Below are positions 11,152-24,000 of a stretch of 64,000 nucleotides of DNA, piece after piece. This stretch comes from Cephalotus follicularis (Eukaryota > Streptophyta > Magnoliopsida > Oxalidales > Cephalotaceae): assembly GCA_001972305.1 (NCBI GenBank), contig BDDD01000560.1, positions 976,488 to 1,040,487 on the forward strand, given 5' to 3'. The notes under the pieces are model-generated. The model worked only from the letters and a program-made list of their open reading frames with translations. It was not told the origin of the DNA and did not search any database. Each line of letters begins with the position of its first letter. The stretch's first letter is position 1. Made by a program: the position numbers and the translations under genes.

Positions 11152-13547
11152 TGTAACACCTCGCGCCTGCAGGGTGGACACGTGGCATTACTCTCAATCC
11201 AATACACAAAACAATGGTCGAGACTAGCAATATAAAAATACGGAAAAACTTTAAACTTTGCAATACATATCATTCGCGGAAGATACAAATGTCCATCCAT
11301 ACGATGCAATACAATACAAATCCTTTACAATACAAGTCTTTTACAAAACATAACAAATCAATCTTTTCACTACAATGTCTCAATCAGCTCTGCGATGCCC
11401 AAGCAGTCGTGCGATCAAATTGAGTCTTCAATCCTTCTGTTCGCTGCTACCTGTTGCCCTACCTATGCCGCACACAAGGTACAATAGCCCCACGAAGGAT
11501 GGGGTTAGCCACACTGGCTAAGCAGAAACCCCATGCAGCATGTATGCATGTACAATGTGCAATATTGGAGACAATCTATACAATATCAATGTGCGGTGTA
11601 CTATCAATGCATGACATGGCAAATGCATATGTACAGTTGGCGATCAAACTACCCGTATGACAATGGCCCATAACAGAGCATACGGATAGGATCTATAACA
11701 ATCAATCAATCAATCAATAGCAGACATTCGATGATTGTGTATAAAACACCCAATCAATCAATCAATATCCTATAGAGCATGCGACCGGTGTCAATGCAAT
11801 GTAAATAAGTTAGCAATGATCAATCCCACGGAACGTAGTCCTTCAAAAAGGGTGGGAGATCTATCTATGGTTCTCAGACTGATCAGGTCTGGAACCCATA
11901 GATCTTCCAGCCTATGGCTAGGTCAATACAATCTCGATGAGCTACAACCGAGGGAGCTACTGATACCGTTAGGGAGCTACGGCCCTCAAGGGAGCATCAA
12001 TCGACAATCAATCGGTACCGCTCATCAGCGAGTCAATACAATACAATAAATGAAACGATAGACGGAATAGGTGGACAGGGTCAACAACCTAACCTACCGA
12101 CACAAATCATAAGGTCTCTCTATAGGATCCATACAATACAATCAATCAATCGAGTCAATACAATATCATTACAATGTCAATAAGCAAAGTCAATGAGTGG
12201 TGGTGTCTAATGGAGAAATGGGAACGTGCGTCCATCGTACCGACGTAGACTCGCAACAACACTTATGACTCAAGCAATCGATCAATGTATCAATACAACG
12301 TTGAAGCAAGGTCAATAAGTGGTGGTATCTAATGGAGAGATGGGAACGTGCGTCCATTTTACCGACTTAGACTCACAACAACACTTATGACTCAAGCAAT
12401 CAATCAATCAGTACAATCATTAAAACTGTTTCAAACAATTGAACACCTCAAGTGAGGCTCCAGTCAAGTGGCAATGTGAAAAGAAGTCAAAAACCAGTTT
12501 AAATAGTTAAAAACTCCTTTCAGTACATTAGGCGTCGATGTCTTTGGTGAAAGGCATTAACACCTCTTTAAAACGGTGGAAAGACATCGATGTCTTTGAA
12601 AGACATCGATGTCTTTCCCTATTAGTGTAGAGATCTGGCCAAAGACGTCGACGTCTTTGGAGAAAGTTATCGACGCGTTTCAATAAAAATAGCCTGGGAA
12701 TGCGCATCGATGTTCGGCATCGATGTCTTTCCAGGGGAAAGACAACTCGAGGCAAAGACATCGATGTCTTCAAAAGACGTTGATTTCTTTGCTGCAAAAT
12801 CAAAGATACAGCACTCTGATGAGAAAGACATCGACGTCCATGGGCTAGGGGTCGATGTCTTTCCTGGGTAGAGTCAATTTTATGCAGAAAATAGGGCCAA
12901 TCTCAAGTCAAAAGCCAATTTAAAGCCATTCTTTGAAAACCAAGGTTTAAAATTAATCATTTAAGGTTAGTAAAACTTGTTACAACCTTTAAATTTCAAT
13001 TTTTGTCTTCCTAGATCCATTAGGTCAAGGAAATCAATAAAAACTCTAGTTTCACAATTCACTTCAATTCAATCACTCAATCAATCATGCAATTCAGTCA
13101 ATCAATCAATAAAACAATAGACAATTCAGTAAAGAAGTCCTACATATCACTGAAGCTTCAAAAGTTGAGCTTCTAATCACTCAAATGGCTGCTACGTTGT
13201 TTAATCCGCAAGAAGGAGGCTTGCAATCACTACTTGTCTATGAAGCAGCAAATCCAGAGCTGCTATGGAGGAGGAGGCTGCTGGCTGGGAGAGAGAGAGG
13301 AGAAGGATAGAGAGAGGAAGAAGAATGAGAGAAAAATGAGAGAATGAGAGTGAGAATTGACTTTTATAGTCAATTCGACCAACTCTCCAAAACTCAGCCC
13401 AAAATCCCGACTATACATGCATAAAACCAATACAATCTCAATAGGTATAAGAATACCTCAATTCAATACAATACAATACGGTCTGATACAGTACAATACG
13501 GTACGATGTATGCATGAATAGTACAAAAGGGAATTCAGGTCGTCAAA
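11152..13547 (-). repeat. Element A 5' LTR
   Basis: About 2.4 kb, the partner of 1877-4315 over its whole length. It is bounded by the primer site on the low side and the duplication ACCTC (13548-13552) on the high side. It carries the same stem-loop (11505-11521), CAAT-rich simple stretches and palindrome array (12530-12866). Confidence 0.9.
12530..12866. repeat. ATCGAT/GTCGAC palindrome array (A 5' LTR)
   Basis: The partner of the array at 3270-3626, with the same near-palindromic AAAGACATCGATGTCTTT units. Single units differ between the two LTRs, but the layout is kept. Confidence 0.82.
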
Positions 13548-13552
13548 ACCTC
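13548..13552. repeat. Target-site duplication ACCTC, right copy (element A)
   Basis: Matches 1872-1876 and marks the outer end of the A 5' LTR. Confidence 0.85.
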
Positions 13553-15174
13553 ACACTGACGCTGAACAGTAATGGTCGTACGGGGACCTCTGCGGTGGGC
13601 AGTTGCTATCTCAAATATGTCCACACCCTTCAACAAAGGTTATGGAAGGCCAACGACAGGACAGCCTAGTGCCCCACCGTTTATAGACTTATTATAGTGG
13701 AGGAATGTAGGTCTCATCATTTTAGGTTTTTAGCAAAAGCTGTTAATTAGATAATTTAATTCTCTTACAATGACATTAGGAGGCTTATCATGCTTGGACG
13801 TGTTTGGAAAAATATAAAAATTCATCCATCTCATGTATCCTAAAAAATGGCCTGACTTAAAACTTTAACTATTATGGTGATCACCTGAGCCAAACGTGAC
13901 CACTGGGTCTCCTATGTGATATTATTTAACATCTACTTTTTTAAAATACTTGTACCATGCATACATGGCCTTCAGATGGTTTTGCATTCTTCTTGGTCCT
14001 CTCTTCAATCTTCATTGCATTCCCATTTAAAAATTACATTGATAGTGCATTAAAAATAAGAATACAATTAATAGGGAAAAGAGAAAAAACAATGAATAAG
14101 AAAAATAATGGCGCATGCAGGCAGCCTTATTACGAACCAACTGAATTCCATGGTAATAAAGAATTTAAATAACATCCATAAAAGAAATCAAAACATCTAG
14201 GTCTATTCCCAAGCCTACCACCATGCCTAAGAAATTCAAAAATTATAATCACAAGATATTTAATGAATAAACACGTGAGTATTTAATATTTAATGGTCTG
14301 TCAATTTATTTACCAGCCAAAATGAAAATCCACTCCCCCTAGATAAATTAAAATCTAGTCACTCTATTTGTAGTTCAACACTGCATTCATTGATTAATCC
14401 CATACATGGATTTATTTGAGTGAAAACAATGCAATTATATTAGAATAAACTAATATTTATTATTCCTCTTGAATAAAATTGCACTATAAGAAAGAACTGT
14501 GCATAAGTGAATTAAATCTCTGTCCGAACACCCTGGTACATTCCTGTCCAATCAATATAGGGTTCCTACTAGTGACTATGCGAAGATTGCACATAAACTG
14601 CAAAGAAAAGCTCGTCGGAAGCTTGCAGGAAACCTGCTGGTAACTTACAGTAATTGTACTACAAATTGTCAATAAGTGTGCAGAATCTGCCAAAATCTTA
14701 GCCAGAACTACCAGAAACTGTGCAGAGACTTCCTGCACTCATACTGTCACTAACCAGTCCAACTTTCTGTATAGATAACTGCCAGATAAACTGCACTGAA
14801 TAGTACAGAAAATCTGAACAGAAATTATGTACGTGACAAGTTTTTGAATAGAAATTTTTGACACTTAATACATCATGTATAATGACTTTTTAAGATCCGT
14901 TTGAGATCCTAAATCATACATACGGATGTTAGAATTCCCCATGCATGATCAATACCTAATGTATTAATCTTCAGAGCATCAAACAATCCACACAATTAGT
15001 CATTTACACAAGTTATAACCATTAGCAAAAATCACTTAGAATGTCACATTCCAAATGACCTAATTTTGCCAACTTCACTCTTGGGTTTTTGGACATAAAA
15101 TTTTGGCCTAGGGTAAATTGAACCAAAGAAATCCATTAAAAATCAAATAGAGGTCCAATTGTAGCTAATTAGAG
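13553..15174 (-). other. Element B leader, part 2
   Basis: About 1.6 kb of AT-rich non-coding sequence between the A insertion and the primer site of Copia element B. Short ORFs occur on both strands (for example 14484-14738) but show no recognisable domain. I see no gene here. It is assigned to B because it lies between the B gag side and the B primer site and resumes directly after the ACCTC duplication. Confidence 0.5.
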
Positions 15175-15186
15175 GCACTGATACCA
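15175..15186 (-). other. Primer-binding site of Copia element B
   Basis: TGGTATCAGTGC on the minus strand, a near match to the initiator tRNA-Met primer site. It lies two bases inside the LTR end that reads CCAATA; the equivalent place in element F reads CCAACA. Confidence 0.75.
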
Positions 15187-15188
15187 CT

Positions 15189-17066
15189 TATTGGAAAGGC
15201 TCTAAAGGCATTGACATAATTATGGTCATTAGGGTTTAGGGTTTGATAACAAAACTTTTTAGTTGATTAAATCCCCAAGCAATGGCATAACCTAAATTAT
15301 AAGTCCACAATCATGCCAAGGATCACTAATTAAGCATTCAATTGAACCATACAAACTATCCAAGCATCAAAGAGGGCACGGGTTTGGTGTGGGATTACAC
15401 AAACCCTAACCAAGCCTCACATTTAATTTGAATTAGAGCAACACACAAAACCCTAACTTTAAAGGCACCAAACACGAACCCTAGACAAACCTGAACCCTT
15501 AGGGTTTGCTAGGGTAGCATTAGGATTCAGCTAGGGCACCAAACCCTAGCTTGAACCTGATGCTTTACCCATGCACAAACAACACAAAACAATGTAAACA
15601 CATGATAGGAAAGCATCACCTAATTCTTTGCCCACTTCCACTTTTGATGTGCAACTCCAATATTTGAATCCTAGCTTTCTCCTTCACTAAAGTTGTTCCT
15701 AAACCATGCATCTACAACTTCTAGGAAAGGATGGAGGCTATATGTGTTTATTCCCAAAACTAGAAATCACACTAAGTAAAGATTGATTGTAATGAACAAA
15801 CAATCTCCACCTATTGTGATCAAGGGTGGTAAAAGAAGATTGATTTGTTGTCATCTCTTGAAGAGCTAGAAGTTATTTCAAAGTCCATTAATGGAGGACA
15901 AAGATACAGCATAAAGAGAACAGAAGAAGGGAGAGAGGTGTATTCCCGCGGATGACAGACAAAACAAAAGAATGAATTAGTTAAGTTCCCTTTAGTCTGT
16001 TAACCAAGTCTTATAAACTTTAAGACTTGTCAAAGGCTTCTCTTTCAAGCCAATAACTTAAAAAATATCTCTCCCAAATAATACACAAAGGTTGACCAAT
16101 TTCAAGGACAAGAATTCGGCCAAAGCATGCCCAAAATGCATAAGGAATACAAAGTTGAATTGGTCAACTTTGGTGGACTAAGGATTAAAGGTTTGGGTCA
16201 ACCATACTTTGGCTTCTTCAAGGCTAAACTTCGGCCCAAAAGAGGATGCGGAATGCAAGCCCAAACCATCCTAAAGCCTTGGAGCTCTCTCTCCCAATAA
16301 ATGCACAAGTGGAACTATTAATTCAACAAACAACCCTTCGCACAGAATAATTTATTATGGTGATACTTGAACTCACTGCTAAGAAAGTGACACAAGTTCA
16401 GCAAATAGAATGTTCACTAGCAAAGTAACATATCTCAGACGTTAATCTTTCACTAAATGACATGTCTCCCACATACAAACCTATTCCCAAAATCAGGCAG
16501 ACTCGAAAGTCAGGTCGGTTCCCGGTATAATGATATATTTTCCAGAACATCTCAAAGTTCTGGTATGACTATCCCGATAGTCCTAAACTATCTTATATCC
16601 TCGGTGTGATCTCCAATCACCTCCGAACCCGTGTACACCACGTATATAATTTGTTTGCCAGTTAAACCTGTACTTTAATAACAATCATCGGTGTATGTGT
16701 CATGTGTCCCTCGTCATCCTTGGCTCCGACCATTAACTAGGTTTGGATTAATGTCACCCCTAGGTAATATCGTGATAGCTGTAAAATTCATGTTCGCATT
16801 GAGACTATCAGTAGACCTCCCAGGAAGCCTCCTTTCCAGTCCGCCTACACCTGTCCAGGATTTAAATCTTCAATGGACATAAATATTATAGAGCTAGTCA
16901 CCCATTTATACGGGTGTGACGATCCCATATTGCGCATTCACCCATACATCTCAATGCAGCTTCCACAAGGCCCAAAGACAACCCTTTTTTCGGCACGTGG
17001 CTAGTGCTGGGGAAGACGGAAATCAAAGCCAAGCGGTTACTACACAATGCATGCTAGCCGCTCAAG
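15189..17066 (-). repeat. Element B 5' LTR, inner part
   Basis: Inner (3') part of the Copia B 5' LTR on the minus strand, ending at the primer site and interrupted by element C. It is non-coding. A perfect 7-bp stem CCAGAAC...GTTCTGG lies at about 16542-16563 and a CTATC-CC-GATAG hairpin directly after it. The outer part resumes at 30234. Assignment rests on the primer site, the TGTTAG terminus at 30767 and continuity across the C insertion. Confidence 0.65.
17062..17066. repeat. Probable target-site duplication of C, left copy (TCAAG)
   Basis: TCAAG before the first C LTR; TCAGG follows the last C LTR at 30229-30233. Four of five bases match, consistent with an aged duplication. Confidence 0.55.
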
Positions 17067-17234
17067 TGTAATAACCGCAAATTCAATTCGTGTACATTGT
17101 AAATTGAATAATAAAATGTGCACTCATTTGAATTTAATGTCCAATTATTATAAAATTGTGATTGGTAAATGCTTGGAATGAATGGATGTACAATTGGCGA
17201 AGTATCAGACTTAGAAACCCTAAACCAGCTCAAA

Positions 17235-17313
17235 CAGCCGACTGTCACAGGGCAACAGTCGACTGTCTGATGCGTGGTATGGCAGTCGACTGCCAAGTGA
17301 AGACAGTCAACTG
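17235..17313. repeat. CAGYCGRCTG cluster, C LTR 1 upstream
   Basis: Four copies (CAGCCGACTG, CAGTCGACTG twice, CAGTCAACTG) in about 80 bases, in the upstream part of the LTR. Confidence 0.8.
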
Positions 17314-18374
17314 GAATGGTACAGAATAGGCTTTTGGCAGACGCAGTAACTGTGGTGCCAAGTGTTCTAAAGGTGGCATGCATGGGAAATACGTGTCACC
17401 AGCTGCCATAACATGCAAGGGGAGTGCCTTGCATGCCCTGTATTCCATCTGCAAGACTTGCAGACTTGCAACCTGCAAAACAAATAAGAAATGACAATGA
17501 AGGAAGTAAGGCATGTGAGAGAGAGAATGGAGAAAATGTTGGAGTAATGGTAATCTGACGAATTCAAGGATTTCCTAACCCTATATTAGTGGTTAGAGTG
17601 GAGTTAGTAAGTTACAAACACTGAGGATTGAGGAACTTGCTGGAGAATTTTGGAGTTGCATGCTTGAAGTTGGAGACTCCAAGAGAGAGTGAACAAGAGA
17701 CCTCAAAGCTTGAATTCCTGGTAAGTTCCCATTCGAACTCACTGTTTTTGTGATAATAGTTTATCTAGGTGGATGTTCAATATCTCCTGATAAATGGTTA
17801 AGGATAACAATCTCTTGAATTGATTTAGAAATGGTAATGAGAGGGAGAAGAATATGAATATAGGGCTTTGAGAGTTTAAGTAACTTTAACTCGAATTATA
17901 GTTGTTGATTAGTTGTTATAAACTTACTGATTCCCTTAAGTATACCTACTGTTGAACATGCAAATCAGTAGATGGATTGAGTAAGTTATTTGGAATATGG
18001 GAAAGTGTTTTAAATGGGATTAGAGGCTTAGAAGTTCTAGTAATCCTTGATTCAACCAGATAATGATTATAGTAATTGATTAGTATATATACATACTGAT
18101 TTCATGTATATATCTCCTGTCGCAAATGCAAATATAGACTGAAAACTACTGGAATTAAAGAAGTGATTAGTGAAAGAGGCTTGGAAAAACTCAAAGAGAA
18201 AGATCATTCCAATTGATCTTGGGATAAGCTATTGAGGTAGGGGTAACGATATGTTTTGGAAGATATGAGCATGCATATCATGTATGTTATTTTCTGCATT
18301 GTTGCATGTTTGATTGTATTGGTATTGGATTGTAAAATATACAAACTGCTACTGCCTGTATTTCTGGGTAGAAG

Positions 18375-18467
18375 CAGTCAACTACTGAACCTATTCAGTC
18401 GACTGTTAAGTAAAGACAGTCGACTACTCAATCCAAACTGCCGACTGTTCTTGAGAGCAGTCGACTG
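18375..18467. repeat. CAGYCGRCTG cluster, C LTR 1 downstream
   Basis: Five or so copies of CAGTCGACTG or close variants in about 95 bases. LTR C3 has one extra unit at the same place (28792-28904), so copy number varies between otherwise near-identical LTRs. Confidence 0.82.
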
Positions 18468-19794
18468 TCCTGGATAAAATTGCTGATATAGATTCTGTTT
18501 GGACCTCAAATTTGAATGTAATCGACTTGGCCTCCATATGGATGACTAGAACAGTTAATCATTACCTCATATACAATTACATTCCAAAACTAAACAACGT
18601 ACGCACTCCTTGTGAGAGTTGCATATGAATGACTTTGAAATGCTATTCTTGTGAATCCTTGAATTGCTACTGCTTGGTTATTGTTACTGAATATACTATT
18701 GTCATATTAGTATAAACTGTTTTGGTGTCATTTAACACCACTACCACTTGTATTTCAATAATTGAAACCAACTATGGGCTATGTACCCGAATTATGATAT
18801 CAACTATCATTTTCAAATGAATGAGTATTGCCAAATGAACTACTGATTTTTCCTCCTATATGAGAGGTACCTACTGTTTTGTTTCCCAAACTGGAAACCA
18901 ATATTGAATTGAAGTCGTTTTCCTCATATGAGATGTACGATAAATGAATTGTTATATGTTTCTAAAGAAAACAACTTTTATATTGCATATTATTGATATA
19001 TGTAATATTATTATTGAAATGCTTGAATTGTTTGTCTATGCTTATTGCCGTAGTCGAGTGATGGAGGATGTCACTGACTACGAAAGTGATCCTGGGTGCC
19101 AGGAGTTGGACAGAGTATCACCCAAACGTGTCTGTATTGCAGATCTTATTTGTTAAACTACCCGCCAACGCCGGTAGTAAATGTTACCCTATCTATCATC
19201 TTCGGAGCGTAGGGTGATAGTTAGGTGGTGCGCAGTTGGTGCTAGGAGTTAGCGACATGTGACACCCAATTGAGGATGAATTGATTGTACCCTTGTGCAG
19301 TATTCTTGCATATGTATTGTTTATGGCCACTTGGCATGATTGCTCATATATTGGCACATTTAAATGATATTTTATATGTAACTGTCATACATGTTGCATT
19401 CATATATTCCTTAACATGCATTATCTTCCTACTTAGCCAAGTGAGGACAACGGCTAACCCCTACAATTTCAGATTAAGCAAAGACGTCGGAGTTGCTGCT
19501 AAGGCTTGGAGAGCTTCTTATTTTCGATTTAAGGTTGTTATTTCCCTTATGATGTATTGTATCGAACGGATCATACTCCGTGTACTGTTGTATTTTTCCT
19601 TATGTAAGGATAATTATTTTACTTGTTCCCGCACGTAGTATGAGATGTGTGCGGATGGCTTGTGTTATATTCTGGCTTAATAACTGCTTCCGTAGATTAT
19701 TTATGAATTATTGAATGAGATGCTGGAATATTATGTTAATCCTGATATCACCATGTATGCTTGTCTATGTTTTGAATAACGGGGTGTGACAGCA

Positions 19795-19806
19795 TGGTAT
19801 CAGAGC
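19795..19806 (+). other. Primer-binding site of element C
   Basis: TGGTATCAGAGC three bases after the LTR end, an exact match to the plant initiator tRNA-Met primer-site consensus. Confidence 0.9.
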
Positions 19807-19897
19807 ATATTCAATATATGCTAAGCTGGGATAAGTTTCTCAGAAAATTAAGTGAAATGTTTCCTAATGATTTTTGTCATTCCATATAGGAAACTGA

Positions 19898-21060
19898 ATG
19901 GATCTCCGAAGGGGAAGAAGGGGAAGGCGTAGAGCCGACAAGGGGATCAATTCTCCGCCAGCACCTGGAAATGTTCCGCCAATAAATGAAGGAGTGAATG
20001 TTCCTCCAGCCCAAGAAGAGGGGGGTAATTTTGACCACCTGGCTGATCTTTTCCGACAGCAGATGCAAGCCAATGCAGCAAACATGGAACAAATCTGGCA
20101 AATGTACGAGACTAATCGGGCATATTAGCAAGCACCTAAAGCTTGTCATGGCGGTTGATTTGGCCGAGATCTGGAGCGGTTCATGGGACAAAATCCTCCT
20201 ACCTTCAATGGGGAGCTAAATGTATCTATAGCCGAACGATGGATTAAAGACCTGGAGAAAATATTTGCTGTCTTGGAATGCACTGATGATCAAAAACTTA
20301 ATTTTGTTGTGTACCGCTTGTGGGGCGAGGCAACTTACTGGTGGGAAAGGATTGAAGCAAAATGGGAGGCCCGTGGACTTGACAGGACTTGGGACAGATT
20401 CCAGTCTGAGTTTCTTGAGGCTTATGTGCCACAGATAGAGCGTGACCGATGGGAGACAGAATTGATGGAGTTACGTCAAGGAGACATGACGGTGCTCAGT
20501 ACCAGACCAGATTTGTGGAGCTGGCAAGACACACGCCTTATCTTATGGAGGGTGAGTCACGGATAATCTGGAGGTTCCTGAAAGACCTTCGACCTGACAT
20601 CAGATCTAAACTATTGATGTTACAGCTGACCTCGTTTGTTGAAGTTGCTGAGAGAGCGATGATTTTAGAAGCCGATGCTAATAAGAGAAGGGCAGAACGG
20701 ACTCGTACTAATCAATTGAGGGTCGTACAGTCACAGGGGCGGGGAAGTAATAATCTTGCTAAGTCAACAAAGTCTGACAACAGAGGTCAAGGAGGTTCTC
20801 GACGCACACGATCAAGGACTCCGGGCCGAAACAGTCAACAGAGTATGGGTGGATGTACTTTTTGCGGTCGTCAGAACCATGATGAGACCGAGTGTTGGAA
20901 GAAGATGGGGAAATTCTTGAGGTGTGGATCACAGGATCACTTGATGAGTAGTTGCCCGATGATGAGGGATCATGTACGCGGCCAACAAGGAAGTGCTGAT
21001 GCTAGTGGTAGTGTTGCGGCGGCTCAACCGCGGAGAGACACCGGAAAGGGGATTGTGAAA
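19898..21060 (+). pseudogene. gag: Element C gag (fossil)
   Basis: Plus-strand gag of a chromovirus. It opens MDLRRGRRGRRRADKG (19898), followed by a Pro-rich linker and the capsid core: WIKDLEKIFAVLEC near 20240-20280, VYRLWGEATYWW near 20310-20345, [19 protein letters not shown] near 20410-20470, [13 protein letters not shown] near 20570-20610. Then comes a basic linker and a pair of knuckle-like motifs near 20855-20960 ([14 protein letters not shown] and a second segment ending DHLMSSCP). The leader of about 100 bases after the primer site has the usual length. Gag forms the particle shell and binds element RNA. It is broken; the layout parallels gag of element A. Confidence 0.88.
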
Positions 21061-24000
21061 TGTAGGGTCTACACCTTATCTAAAGATGATGTGCCAGAAT
21101 CTACTACTGTTGTGGGAGGTACTATTTGCATATCTGGCATATTAGCTCATGTATTGATTGACCCTGGTGCGACACATTCATTTATTGCATCTGAATTTGC
21201 TTGTAGTTTGCATGGTATTACTTCTAGACTACCTTATGTGTTGGAAGTGAGTACTCCTGCTGGTACTTGTCTTCTATCTGATACTGTAATGAAAGACTGT
21301 GAAATTGTGGTAGCTGGGATACAATTATCCGCTGACCTGATACTGTTACCTTTCCGGGATTTTGATGTAATCTTGGGGATGGACTGGCTGTATGCTCATC
21401 ATGCTTGTGTTGATTGCTACAACAAGATGATGACATTCTACCTTCAGGATGGGACTGAGTGCAAGTTTATCGGAGAGAAGAATGTTACTGCTCCGATCAT
21501 TTCCTACACTCGAGCACAGAAATACCTCAAGCAAGGATGTGAAGGCTATTTGGCGTATGTGATTGATCATACGAAAGGTACACCTAGTATTGAACAAGTC
21601 CCTGTTGTATGTGATTTTCCTAATGTATTTCCAGATGAACTCACTTCTTGTCCACCGGAGAGAGATATAGAGTTCAGTATTGAGTTGATGCCTAGAACTG
21701 CTCCTATATCCAGAGCACCGTATCGAATGGCTCCTGCCGAGCTGAAGGAGTTAAAAATTCAATTGCAGGATTATCTTGACAATGGCTTTATCAGACCGAG
21801 TGTATCACCATGGGGAGCACCAGTTCTGTTTGTAAAGAAGAAGGATGGATCGATGCGGCTATGCATCGACTACAGGCTGCTAAATCAGGTGACTGTGAAG
21901 AACAAGTATCCTCTGCCACATATTGACGAGTTGTTCGACCAATTGCAAGGCTCAACTGTATTCTCTAAGCTTGACCTAAGAACAAGTTATCATCAGTTGA
22001 GGATCCGAGAAGGTGATGTGGAGAAAACCACATTTCGAACTAGATATGGGCACTACGAGTTTCTAATATTGCCGTTTTGTTTGACAAATGCTCTTGCAGC
22101 CTTCATGTGTTTGATGAACAGAGTGTTCCAACCTTACCTGGACCAGTTTGTCGTTATATTCTTAGATGACATCCTGATCTACTCAAGGAGCATTGAGGAA
22201 CACATGCAGCATTTGAGGACTGTACTGCAGACACTACGAAAGGAACAGCTATACGCTAAATTCAGCAAGTGCAAATTTTGGCTGGATCATGTGACTTTCT
22301 TAGGTCACATTGTGTCGAGTGAAGGATTGTCAGTGGATCCTTTGAAGATTGAGAGTATTGTGGATTGGCCCCAACCGAGGAACGTTACGGAGGTTCGTAG
22401 TTTCTTGAGATTGGTTGGCTATTATCGAAGGTTCATCAAGGGATTTTCGAAGCTTGCTACACCGTTGACACAACTGACTCAGAAGAAGTCAAGTTTTGTG
22501 TGGGATGATTCTTGTGAGGCAAGTTTTCAAGAATTGAAGAGTCGGTTGATTTCGACTCCAGTGTTGGCATTACCGGAAGGTAATGAGGGATTTACTGTCT
22601 ATACTGATGCTTCTGGGAAAGGATTGGGATGCGTTCTTATGCAACATGGTAGGGTGATTGCATACTCATCAAGGAAGTTGAAGTCGTACAAGGAAAATTA
22701 TCCCGTACATGATCTTGAGTTGGCAGCCATAGTGTTTGCTTTGCAGAAATGGAGGCACTACATCTATGGTGCGCAGTTTGAGATCTTTACTGACCATAAG
22801 AGTTTGAAGTATTTATTTTCCCAGAAGGAGCTCAACATGAGACAGAGGCGATGGGTGGAATTCTTTAATGACTACAACTGCAATATTCAATACCACCCGG
22901 GAAAGGCGAATGTAGTGGCTGATGCGCTGAGTCACAAGGCAATGATTGCTAGAGCAATGGTTTCATAGTGGAAGATATTGGAGGAATTTCAGAGATGGAA
23001 TCCATTAATGGTTTCCCAAGGGGTTATTGTGGCAAGTATGAGAGCACATCCGGAACTTCTGGAACGTATTCTGACTGCTCAGTATAGTGATTCTGAACTA
23101 TGGAGTATTCGTGAGAACCTAGACGCTGATTTTGAGTTCTCCATTCATGCTGATGGCATACTGAGGTTCCGAGGGAGGATGTGTGTTCCGAATGACGAGA
23201 GCATCAAGAATGAGCTACTGCAACAAGCTCACAAATCGAGATACTGTGTTCACCCAGGAAGTTCCAAGATGTGGCACGACCTGAAAAAGAACTACTGGTG
23301 GACCGGTATGAAGAGAGAAATTGCTGAATATGTAGCAAGATGTTTGACCTGTCAGAGAGTGAAGGCTGAACATCAAAAACCTGCGGGACTGCTACAATCA
23401 TTACCAGTGGTTGAATGGAAATGGGAGCACGTGACCATGGACTTTGTGACAGGATTACCGAGGTCACAGAATCAGCATGAAGCAGTGTGGGTAGTAGTGG
23501 ACAGACTTACTAAGTCTGCTCACTTTCTTCCAATGAACATGACGTATTCTATCGAGAAGCTTGCTCGATTGTATATCCGGGAGATAGTGAGATTGCATGG
23601 GGTGCCGGTCAGTATTGTTTGCGACCGAGATGCTAGATTTACTTCAAGGTTCTGGGTGATTGCTTACGCATCAAGGAAGTTAAAGCCGTACGAGGAAAAT
23701 TATCCCGTACACGATCTTGAGTTGGCAGCCATAGTGTTTGCTTTGCAGAAATAAAGGCACTATCTCTATGGTGCTCAGTTTGAAATCTTCACTGACCATA
23801 AGAGCTTGAAATATTTGTTTTCCTAGAAGGAGCTCAACATGAGACAAAGGCGATGGGTGGAATTCTTTAATGATGACAACTGCAATATACAGTACCACCC
23901 GGGAAAGGCGAATATAGTGGCTGATGTGCTGAGTCGCAAGGCAATGATTGCTGGAGCAATGCTGTCACAGTGGAAGCTATTGGAGGAATTTCAGAGATGG

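Larger units (their letters stand above)
1877..13547 (-). mobile_element. Element A: Ty3/Gypsy chromovirus (Tekay/Del-like), minus strand
   Basis: An LTR retrotransposon of about 11.7 kb inserted into the leader of Copia element B. On the minus strand it reads 5' LTR (13547-11152), a primer site complementary to initiator tRNA-Met, gag, protease, RT, RNaseH, integrase with a C-terminal chromodomain-like tail, polypurine tract, and 3' LTR (4315-1877). Both ends carry the duplication ACCTC. Pol is split by solo LTR J at 5841-7812. Coding is broken, with at least half a dozen breaks besides that insertion. The two LTRs are roughly 95% alike in the stretches I compared by eye, so it is moderately young. 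Two further solo LTRs of the same family lie at 35389-37658 and 40076-42157. Confidence 0.92.
17067..19791 (+). repeat. Element C LTR 1 (5' LTR)
   Basis: 2.73 kb, from TGTAATAACCGC to GGGGTGTGACA, directly followed by the primer site. It contains two CAGTCGACTG-type clusters (17235-17313, 18375-18467) and, near its end, a TTAGCC...GGCTAA stem followed by CCCC at 19433-19461. Confidence 0.9.

Noticed and set aside
15175-19806. tRNA genes suggested by TGGTATCAG matches
   Set aside because: Only 12 or so bases match the tRNA 3' end and each lies beside an LTR end; no cloverleaf or A/B boxes are present.
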